Source of the DNA: Allodiplogaster sudhausi
Lineage: Eukaryota; Nematoda; Chromadorea; Rhabditida; Diplogasteridae
Length of the DNA stretch: 64,000 nt
Assembly (NCBI GenBank): GCA_945643635.1
Contig: CALZFC010000009.1
Coordinates: 7,306,001-7,370,000, forward strand
Reading direction: 5' to 3'
Part shown: in pieces, positions 52,149-62,000 of the stretch
Layout of the letters: each line of letters starts with the position of its first letter
Numbering within the stretch: position 1 is the first letter of the stretch
Made by a program: the position numbers and the translations under genes
Notes under the pieces: model-generated
What the model was told of the DNA's origin: nothing
Database searches by the model: none
What the model saw: only the letters and a program-made list of their open reading frames with translations

Positions 52149-54921
52149 TACGCTTCTCTTCCCTCCTTGCAATTCCACCTCGCACTAGACAAATCACCCA
52201 CGGGCACAGGAATTAAGGCTGCCGCAACCAACGCGTTCTCATCTGCGACTCAGAACATTACTTGAAGGCCTTGTTTTCTAACATCTATTAGGGAGCTTCT
52301 TCTAGCGTCTTTTGAACACTTGGTTTTCTAGGGCTCAAGCTGCCATAATTGGGACGAATTGAATGCGTAACAAGAGGAAAGAGGTTCCGGCTACAAGTGC
52401 TTAGAATATTCAAAAGGTAGAAAAAAACAGACTTCAAAGCTAAAGGGAAGAAGACGCTTTCTACTTGTTTGTACATATGTTATCTTAGGGGAGCTAATGA
52501 TGGCAGCAGCAGCTACTCTTCCTTCCCGCTCAATTTCTTCTGCATCTCCGCCTCTCTCCCTCTGCAGAAAGACGCAGTAGTATGAAGATTAGCCAGAAAT
52601 AAACAAGACGAACGAATTGAGCTAATCTGATGGACGAGCGTGTTATGTTATGTGTGTGGCCTGCTCATCAAAAGGGTTTCATGGAAAAAACATCTAGAAA
52701 GATGGATTTGGAGCTCATGCCATCTGGTACTACAATACACAGCCATCTTCTCGCCGTGTCGTCATGGATGACTTTTTAAACACGCTTTAACATAATTCTC
52801 AGGATAGAAAAAACGACACGAATGGCAATAACCATGAAGTTTCAGTAAACATCCTCAAGAGTGACCTGGAGTCTTATTACTCTATTTTCGCTTGAGATTT
52901 TGATCAGAGTGATCAGGAAGTTGCTTAGCAGCCCTCAGGCTTCCTTCACTTAGCTAATCACCAGCTGGTCTCTAACAGACAAGCAACCATGAAAGATAAC
53001 TATTTCCTCATATCGTTTGCTACACAGAAAAGAGAGAGAAAGTTCTTTTCTGTTCGTTTGATGGTGACTATTGAATGGGTGCAGGCGTTCTCTCTGACTG
53101 TTCTGTTATTTCTGATCGGAATGGCGTATCTGAATGCGTGATTGCATCATGTGAAATGAGAGGAGTGATGGCCATAAGGCAAGTGAAGGGGTGAAGCGTC
53201 GTCTTCGCTTCTTCTCTCTGTCATGTCATCATCATCAGCCTCAGCCTGAGTAAACAAAGGGGAAGGCGTGACCGCCCCCACCATTAGCCATTCGCTATAT
53301 AACTGAAAGAAACTAGCTAATTCGGCCGCAGTGTTCAATTTCTTCTAAAAAAAAAACTAACTCAATTGTTCCTGATCGCCATCGCCGGTTCGACAAATCC
53401 TAACGTTCGTCAACTTTTCGAATTACCACATATGTATGCTTTGAACTTGCATTTCTTATTTCATTGATATCACTAATCACTTTCATATTGACTCGAAGGC
53501 CGCAAAGTTGTTGCCAATATTTCAACTCACCCTTATGGATTTGTGAAAAGTTAACTTATTTCTGCGGAATTAAGAGTACTTTGAACTTTCGAAGCGTCAG
53601 CTGCCCTCTCGACTTTGTTCTGTATTCTCTTGACTATGCACTCAAAAGTCCCGGCACCACTTGCTGCTCACCATCGAGTAGTCGCGAAAGAATATCGATA
53701 CTTCGCGTACAGGGAAATAATTTGGCAATAGTTCTTCCGCTCTGCTTCATTTTCTCTCTCGCTTTCCTCTAGCTATTTCTACGCCTGTAGCAGCATCAGT
53801 TTGATGCAACGATAAAGCGGGCGACAGCTGAATGTGAGAGGAAAAAGTGGGCAAGAATGAGCTTACATCAAAAGGAAGCAGCGAAGAGAGAGAAGAGGAG
53901 AGTGAGAGAATGCCAGACAGTCAAAGAGGAGAACAAAGCACCTAAAGGAAAGCGAAGCAAGAGAGTGATCGGACTCTAAGAGACGGAGAGCAGGCGAGAG
54001 CGTGGCGAGAGAGCGGCCGATCACAGGAGAAGCAGAGAAGAAAAGCGATACGAGCATCTAAAGGAAGCAGCCTCCTCCACACATCGCACGGCTGCTGCCG
54101 CTGTCTCAACCAAAAGCGTCGTAATGCAGCTGCTTGAGATTCCATCCACTCCTCCCTCCTCCCTTTTGCTGCCTTCCTCTCAGTGCTCACTCCCAGCCAT
54201 CACACTACTCCTCTCATTCATGCTTTACCAATCCTCTGGCGAGGGCAAGCTTCCCAGCCCTCCTCTCACAAAATTTAGTTTTACGTCCCATCTTCAGTTA
54301 GTCAACTATTCTGCTTGGCGATTGAGTCGACAGAACACTTTAACACGTTCGCATTGTGGCACCTCTTAACCGTCACATGTGTCGGAACGTCATTCACTTC
54401 TAATTCCCTGAAAGGCGCCCACTCTATCTCCCTATCTCTCGTTGTCTCTCTTTCCTTCAATCACACCACTCTTGTTCTATCTGACTCTATTTCTCTCTAT
54501 TTCTGTTAGAACCACGAGGTCCAGAGAACATTCTAGTGGCCACGCGAAAGTGAATGGGCGGGCTAGGGGAGAGATAGAGAGAGAGAGAGAGGGGTGTCAA
54601 AATTGTGCCCAAAGACTGTCTGGTCGGCCACTTCTCTACTCTGGCGCACTTTTAGTTTGTGTGAGTGAGAGCCGCCCTGGCCGATGTCCTCGTAGTTCTC
54701 TGATATCTTGTGATGTTTACTCGTCCTCTCCCCACTCCACCACTTCTCCCGGTGTACTCTGTGAAATACACACCACGTCATTTTCTATCCAGCTAGTATA
54801 TACATACATAACTATTGTCGAGCGTACAATTCGATTCGATTGATTCATTTCTCGTGTCACTATTGAGTATCTCTATCTTTGCTACTCACTTGAATTTTAA
54901 AATGTTATTGATCCTCAGAAA

Positions 54922-55548
54922 ATGCTTCGTCCTCAAGTCTTCTTCGACATCGCCGTCTACGGCCGCTCGGCTGGTCGCGTAGTCATGGAGCTCTTCACCG
55001 ACGCTATCCCCACTCGCGCCGAGAGCTTCCGCGCCCTGTGCGGCGACGCGCTCCGTCGCGGCGACTTCCAGGGCGGCCGCGTCTGCCGCGCGGCTAACGG
55101 CTCCTTCATCGTGCGCCAGTCTGGCGGCGCAGGCAGCCAAAATGCGAGCGCCGGCGCCGAAGAAGGCCCGGTCGTCTCGATCGTGCCCGGCGCCTCCGAG
55201 TACCTCGTGTGCACTGCGAGGAACGAGTGGCTGGATGGCCGCGCCTTCGTCGGCCGGATTGTGGCGGGCAAGGAGGTCTTCGACCACATCAACCAGCATA
55301 TTCTGGCCGACAACAAGAGAGCGCCCCCGGCTGTCGTTGTCGCTGCCTCTGGTCAACTGGCAGACAGCGCTCTGCAGGTTAGAAGAAAGAAAAGAAAGAT
55401 TTACTTCCGTCCATTCAACAATAGCGATTTGCGTCTCCCTCTATTTTTGGATTGTTCCAATTTAAAGAGAGAAAAAAAGTCCAAATTCCAGGCGTCCTTT
55501 CCCAAGCGGAATCTCCGTTTTGCCTCTCCGGACCTCCTCCACTCGTGA
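54922..55548 (+). CDS. Divergent cyclophilin-type protein, 2 exons, about 170 aa
   Basis: Cyclophilin fold without most of the catalytic set. Exon 1 54922-55377; exon 2 55492-55548, phase 0. The 114-base intron is itself open, so a retained form would add 38 residues. Family landmarks: QVFFDIAVYGRSAGRVVMEL at the start, PTRAESFRALCGD, CTARNEWLDGRAFVGRI and VAASGQLADSAL. Compared with human CypA, Arg55, Phe60 and Trp121 have counterparts. The loop carrying Ala101-Asn102 is deleted, Gln111 is Glu (SEYLVCTA), Phe113 is Leu and His126 is missing. It is probably inactive or very weak as a prolyl isomerase and may act as a binding module. TTGATCCTCAG three bases before the ATG is a likely trans- or cis-splice acceptor. 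The gene is isolated between long non-coding stretches. It could be a recent retro-type copy that decayed, but the frame is intact and codon use matches its neighbours. Confidence 0.85.
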   Translation: MLRPQVFFDIAVYGRSAGRVVMELFTDAIPTRAESFRALCGDALRRGDFQGGRVCRAANGSFIVRQSGGAGSQNASAGAEEGPVVSIVPGASEYLVCTARNEWLDGRAFVGRIVAGKEVFDHINQHILADNKRAPPAVVVAASGQLADSALQVRRKKRKIYFRPFNNSDLRLPLFLDCSNLKREKKSKFQASFPKRNLRFASPDLLHS

Positions 55549-56829
55549 TCCAGAGGGAAGCCCCGGAGATCTCCATCCTCATCAGCTGTTCTTTCAGTGC
55601 ATCATCATTCACTTGTGCCTTTCTCTTTCTCTTGCTTTACAACCAGCATCTTTTCCTTTCCACTCATACATCGCTACATTTGTTTGTCTCGCCTATTCCT
55701 CAATCACCTCTAATGTGTGGCCAAACACATCAGACTTCTCTCCTCTCCTCAGACACAGACGGCGTATTAGACAATGCTGACTAATTCGATCTTGTGCCAT
55801 ACGGTTAAGTAAACGGTGAACACTTTGTCGCTCCCAGTCACAGGCCGTCTCTCATCTCGTCTATTGCAATAGAAATTTCGAGTAGTGGCAAGGATCACTC
55901 AAGCCCCCACACGTCCCGTTGTTGCTCTGCTCTCAAAGCTCTTTGGATTCTTGCAGATGTTGAATAATTGTTCTCAGTCAGCATGCATCTACAGACATAT
56001 CTTCAATGCTAATAAAGCAAATATATGCCATTTAAGCATTACAAACATTAGCACCTTTTAAGGTCAGCGTTTTGGGATGCAACTTCGAAATTGGTTATGA
56101 AGGAGGAATCATTGTTCCAAAATGTAAAAGACGGTTCAAGAAACGCAGAGAGGAGGAGATGACAACTCAAAATAGCAACGACATATAGAGTGCATGCAGG
56201 CAAGAGAAGACAGGTTGATCAGCAAAGCAGAAAGAACAGTTGGTCGATGACACCGCGATGATTGAAATAGCCTAATTGCGGACCACCGGTCATGATTGGC
56301 AAAGTTCAACGTTTTCCACACGATAGTAAGAAGAAATGAGCAAACAAATGAGTTCTTCTTCATAGTTTGTGCTTCGGTCGGGAAAATAATTTTTGAAACA
56401 ATAACAGCCATAACTTGTTTCTCACCGCTCTGCTGAGGCTTTAAATAGATTGAAATTGCTATAAACAAACTGTTTGGCGAGCACCTGCATAAAGTAAAAG
56501 GAAAAACACTATAGTATATCTGACTTGCCGATGTACATATAGAAAACAATGATGTTAAAATGCATTTAAAAATTTATTTAATCCCATTCGTCAAGATAAA
56601 GCAAGATTTGACTTTTTTATTTATTAAAGCGCGACTGAGAAAGAAAAAGGGCAGTATAGCAGAATTTATAGTAACTTGGATTATAGTATTTTCATTAATC
56701 ACAATCGAATCGCCTGCCGATTGTTCAGTGATACATATGTACGTATACATATATGTTTGTGATTGATAAATATGTTTGATCTACAACAAACTTTTCATTT
56801 CGGCGCAGTGTACCGACGGCGAGCGGTGG
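55549..56829. other. Cyclophilin 3' region and convergent intergenic space
   Basis: No gene seen. It holds the cyclophilin 3' UTR up to about 56030 and, on the minus strand, the presumed 3' UTR of the chemoreceptor, with AATAAATAAAA read on the minus strand near 56617-56627. Confidence 0.5.
56011..56016 (+). terminator. Poly(A) signal of the cyclophilin gene
   Basis: AATAAA 463 bases after the stop, followed by T-rich DNA. It is the first canonical hexamer downstream of the stop. Confidence 0.5.
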
Positions 56830-58720
56830 TCAGCATGAGCGGCCTGTGAAATGCACGACAATATCGCCGCCAACGTTTGGAGTCACGGAGGCCGAGTTGG
56901 GCGAAGGCCGGTGAAGTCGCCTACGGAGCGCGCGCCGGTATGGCTCGTAGAGGAGCAGCGTCGTCAGCGAGGTGAGCAGCGAGTGGAAAGAACTAGCAAT
57001 GCCGGTTGCTAGGGGGTTAAATCGATTTGTATTATTCTATAGATATGCTTTTTGTCTATGCCTCCGATACAGGATGCCGCCTAGTACGAGTTAACCATTT
57101 CTTTCAGACCCCTAATCTCAGAAAGCGAATGATCACAACTGCCATTTTTTTATTTCGTCACTTCTATCTACACTTTATTTGGTTAAATGTTCACTTTTTC
57201 TTGACTTGAAAGTGTCCATCGTGTTTCAGCCTAATTCAGCAACAGAGTCTAGATCGATCCAAACTAACTGTTGTCCGTCGTCTCATTGTTAAGCGTTTTG
57301 ATGGCAGTGGTAAACGATGGTAAAATGATGAAAGCCAGCGGAATCAAGGTTTGTATCTAAGGGACACTTGAGCAAAATAATTCAGTTGAAGGCTAAATAT
57401 GCACCTGCAAATGACGATGCAAATTTCGGTGCATTCTGCGAGTGGTTGCACTCATCAGCGGAGACGAATGGACCCTGGAACAATCTTATTGTTAAAAAAA
57501 TATTGTTTCATGTAAATATTGAAAGAGTTAACATGATGAAGTGAAATCGTACCGTTAAGTACATTTATAATTTTGGCAAGATACGGTCAGAAAAAACCAA
57601 GAAATAGCGTGTAATCTTTTTGTGGGTATGACTGGTCTTAAAGGAGATCTAATGGTAAGCGGAAGAGAAAAGACCAAGCATTTTCAAAGCAAGGTGCACA
57701 GATGTGGCGGAAGTTGATGATGAGGAAACGAATGTTGGAGGATGAATTACGTCGGATATTGGAGAAACGGCTATGAATAGTTGGATGCAGGAATCTACCA
57801 TTGGACATTCAACTTAGCCTCCCATGACAAAACATTAAGGTAGTAATAAGAGGGCGAAAACTCTTCTCTGAGAAATATTAGTTATGTTCACCAGGCTATT
57901 CACTGTTAAAAGCTTATCGCGACAAACATAGCAAAGAAAAATGGAAACGAAGATTTCACATGCATGAAAAATACCAGGAAAGTAATCACACTTCGCAAAG
58001 GAGATCTACGGGTGTGAACGAAGGTGGACGCTGTATTTAGGTTGCAGCACGTGCACTTGATATGCTTACGCTGATTGGGCCAAATTTGTAATTAAAACTT
58101 ATATTATAAGCCCAATAAAAAATGTAAAAAAAAATTGGTACTGCAGTGCCTCGGCATGCTCTCTACTCACTTCAACATAAAGTCCTTCATGAATTCCCAA
58201 AAGAACAAGACTGAGTTTCATCTCAAAGACAACTATTACAACGAATTCCTTGAAGAAACATTCAGTAGCGATCGAAAGGCTGAAGTAGGTCAAAGGCCGA
58301 TATCCAAATTTTCAATTTTTTTTGCGTCTGCTAGTTGACATCTCATATCTTTATCAAAATTGAATAAAACGTACTATATAGGCTGGTGACGAAGATATGT
58401 GACACTCTTTCATGAGTAACAACAAGAACGACTACTCACGCAGAGTCAATCACACGAGGATGAATGAAGAAAGAGAAACGAGAACAAAGACAGAGGGAGA
58501 ATGTTGACCGTATTATGATTCTCAAGGATCACTAGCCATCCGAGATTGAGCAAACATGAACTGATAGCGAAATAGGAATCTAAGAAGGGGTGTTCAATAA
58601 GCTCGCCTAATAGGACTGTCAGCAGACCAAAGATTAAGATGGAAAAACGGAACATTGCAACTTTGAAGGAATATGCGCAAATACGCTCGTTGAACTCTCG
58701 TGGAGAGTAGAGATAGTAAG
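56830..58720 (-). CDS. Nematode chemoreceptor GPCR (SRH/STR superfamily), 5' half unresolved
   Basis: Seven-TM chemosensory-type receptor. Three 3' exons are firm: 57474-57405 (SPLMSATTRRMHRNLHRHLQ), 57356-57269 (IQTLIPLAFIILPSFTTAI, TM6) and 57008-56830 (SSFHSLLTSLTTLL, then LYEPYRRALRRRL, TM7 and tail, stop 56830-56832). Their phases agree. The pattern M-S-x-x-T-R-x-M/L, then Q-T-L-I-P-L-x-F-I, then a C-terminal PYR block is the SRH signature. Upstream, about 58720-58510 reads ICAYSFKVAMFRFSILIFG and LLTVLLGELIEHPFLDSYF, fitting TM1-2. An exon at about 58284-58168 ends in a GTGAGT donor. A frame at about 58010-57915 (PLRSVITFLVFFM) may be TM4. I could not join these or find the start codon. 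It lies head-to-tail behind prominin, a few hundred bases from its stop. The family is secure; the gene model is incomplete. Confidence 0.6.
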
Positions 58721-59025
58721 ACAATATACAATATAATCATTTAAATAATAGGCAATATATAGCAATGGTCGACAAGCTTATCGGAATTTTAGAGAGTACA
58801 CCGTTTTGTGTGTGAGAGTCAAGGAAGGAAGGAAGAGGGCATCATGCTTTCTGTACACAGGATCTCAACTTAAAAATGTACACGTGAAGAATGGATGTGG
58901 AGTGCTGCTCATTGTCATCGCATGGCGTATGGCATGTGGTAGTCCCTGCTAAACGAGTAGTTCGCGTAGTTCGCAGGATGCATGCTAGAAGATAATGCAT
59001 TCATCGGGGAGAATTCATTCTTTTT

Positions 59026-62000
59026 TCAAGTTGCGAAGTGCCAAAAACCACTCAAAAAGGCTCTCAAGGTCTCGGCACACACTGACGGCTTCCGCCGCGT
59101 GTCGTAGGTGTCCGTTATGAAGGAGGACATTGCGTGGTCGTGGAGGGGTTCATGCACGACGCTGTAATGTTGTTTATTCTAATTTATTCATTCAGCTATT
59201 CTAAAGGCACCCTAACTTCATTGGTTTCCAGATTATGAGAGAGAAAAGGGCCTTCAGCATGCGGCAAGGCACGAGAATTTTTTTGTTCTCTAAACCAACC
59301 AGCTTCACTTGATTGCTCATTGTTAATTTGATTCATGTCAACTGTTACATCGTCATCGCTGGAAAAAAACGACAAGATGAAAAATCCAACTGGCCAGAAC
59401 ACTCTTCCGAAACTCCCAGTTTTGTACCTCCCCGAGACAAGCGAACTGACTACTTCGGATAGGGATGCATCTTGTTGTACAGGCCGATCAGAGCAGTGCA
59501 CACCAGGACGATAGGAAAAGTCACGGCCAGGCACACCAGCATCGACATCCACGAACCATTCTGAAGAGTTCAGATTTGCAAGAAGAAAAGAGAGAGGGAG
59601 AGAAAGAGAGAAAGGTAACGAGAGAGGGAGAGAAAGGGAAAAGGGATAGTGAGAAAAGAGAAAGAGAGATAGAATTAGGCGGCAAAAAGCAAGGAAGAGA
59701 TGATTAGAGAAATTAAACTCGCAAATAAGTGTGCCACTTACAATCGGGTCGATTGTGTATAAACACACAGCATCTCGTGAGTCTTGCAAGGTCCGCACGA
59801 GCGGCTCGCAACTGGTCACTTCGGTGTTCACCTACAAATTACATTTTAGAATACTTCAAATTATTTTTTATTTGAGTAAATTTGACGATATTAACTGTCA
59901 AGATTGGAAAGGCATGTTACACTAAAGTCTGGTCTGACCTGCTGCTTGACATGGGCGATGTAGTCTGAGCAGGACGCTTTCAGCTGGCTTGCTACGTCAG
60001 TTGCCGCCTGGAATGATAAAGGCAAGGTTTCTATGAAAAGCCTTCTTTTTTATAATGCGCACCTTGACAATGTGCGAGTGGACATCGGCAGAGAGGAGTG
60101 CTTGCGCGTGCGTCAGCTTCTGCAGCAGCGAGCCCACGGGCACGTGCAGATCGGAAAGCCTGGAAAATATGATTCCTTTGGGGGAAAATTTAAAATGGAC
60201 CATGCAATGTCAATGTTTCCGCCTTGCGGATAACTAAAATCAATTTCAGAAAATGATTATTTAATGAAGATATTCATTCATACTTAATATATTCACCTGT
60301 CATTGAGAGACGTTAGATTCGAATGTAATGTTTCTAGCTTCCGGCGAAGAGGCGCCGCAATCTGCTTGTCGAGCGCGTCCACTTGCACGATTATCTTCAA
60401 AATTTACGTTATACATAGAATAAAGAAAAGAATAAAGATAAATAAATAGAAGTGACTGACGGAAGAGACGGCCTGCGGCTTGCCATCGCTGCTGCTCGGG
60501 AGCGCATCTTCGAATTGCCGAAGACGCGCCATCAGGTCCAGCTCGCGGATCGTCGATTGAATCTGGGAAGCAAGAGCAAGCATTAGATTGGACGTGTGGT
60601 GATCAGAATACAAATATGATGGTTCGAATGTCCGAGGCCAACCTTTCCGAGTGCGTCGCCGCTGAGCTTCGTTATGTTAACCGTAGCCAGTCGCTGCAGC
60701 TGCTGCATCACATTCGCGGGCACAAAGTTGGCCATCTTGTCCTCGGTCGGCAGCTTTGCCAGAAGCGCCTCGAGCGCGGCGTCGAAGCGAGCGAGAGCCT
60801 CCTTTTCGTGGCTCTGAAAAATATTTTCACTAATTAATAAATTGTGATTTCCGTCGACTTCATGTGTTCGACATTATAAAAAAGAAAAAATTCATGCCTC
60901 AAGCTCGTTGAGATGGTACGCTCCGTCCAGGTCGAGCATCTGATAGAAGGTCTCGTTCCTCTCACAAGAACGAATGACGTCAGCAATGGAGTGGCGAGCG
61001 AGAAACGCAGCCAAGTCGTCTCTGGTACTAGTCGACTCTTCCGCTTCGGCATCGCGAACGAGGCGCGCAACCCGCTCGGCGAGCGAGAGCATGTCGGGGC
61101 GCGCGAGAGGCCGCTCCAAGGGGTCGCACACCAGATGAGTCACGTTGGAGAAGACCAGAAGAAGAGCCGCAGCTGCCACGGCTAGAGCAGTGAACAGCAG
61201 GACGGACAGCCAGATGCCACTGAGAAGAAAGAAGACATTGGACGAGACGAGAGGGTGAGAGGAGAAAGAGTGCCTACCATGAGAAGAACTTTGATCCGGT
61301 GCTCCGGACGCAGCAGTCGTCATTGTAGTACGAAGCACGTCGACCGCAGACTCCGTAGAAGAGACCGAAGAGGAAGGCGAGCGAGAGAAGCATGAAGAGA
61401 CCAGTCAGCACGAGCGAGGCATACCAGCTGAAAGAAGGAGAGAGAGAGAGAGAGAGAGAGAGAGAACAAAGAGAGAGAAAGAGAAAGAGAAAGAGATGGA
61501 AAGGCAGAGACTGAGGATACTTGAGGAATTGAGAGAAATGATACGTATCATAGGAAAATAAAACCTAAAAATAATTTAAAACCATCTCAGAGAAACAAAA
61601 GTACATGCTACCTGTACTTGATGTACTTCATGGCGTCGAGGCCGTCGCTGCTCGTCAGACTGGAGATGCCCGTGTACAGCGGTTCGACGCTAACCTGTAA
61701 TTTAATTTAATTTATTTACTTAAAATCAAAACAACATATTTTCCAATGAATTCCTGTGTTCAAATAACTTAAAAAATTCTTTTTTTAAACGACTTGCCTG
61801 TCCGATCCTGCTCGAGATCTTCTCTGCGATGAGGAAGAGGTCATCTCCGATCTGCTTGAGCACGTCTCTCGCCTGGCCGGTTCGACTATCGATCTGGCGC
61901 TGGATGCGCGACTCCAACTCGGCAAAGTGGGCCGATGAGGGCGAGAGGAGCGAGGAGATGTTCGCCAGCACCATCGCCTCGTCGCCGTTGTGGTCGAACA

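Larger units (their letters stand above)
44214..54917. other. Gene-poor block of about 10.7 kb
   Basis: No supportable gene on either strand. It is dominated by GA/CT tracts: about 45520-45630, 46540-46745, 46980-47070, 47820-47865, 48490-48545, 49549-49586, 51182-51240, 51800-51903, 53880-54010 and 54570-54590. C runs occur at 49141-49150, 50443-50450 and 52133-52148. Short GC-rich islands near 46370-46450, 47990-48030 and 50190-50580 have no consistent reading frame and could be regulatory. Frames here translate to Ser/Leu or Arg/Glu repeats. Confidence 0.55.

Noticed and set aside
53380..53400. tRNA B-box-like GGTTCGA
   Set aside because: The following bases do not complete GGTTCGANNCC, and no A box or acceptor stem is present. 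No tRNA, rRNA or spliced-leader RNA gene was found anywhere in the window.
57661..57840. Possible extra exon of the chemoreceptor
   Set aside because: Two frames are open but neither is hydrophobic enough for TM5 and neither ends at a donor in the phase needed by the exon at 57474.
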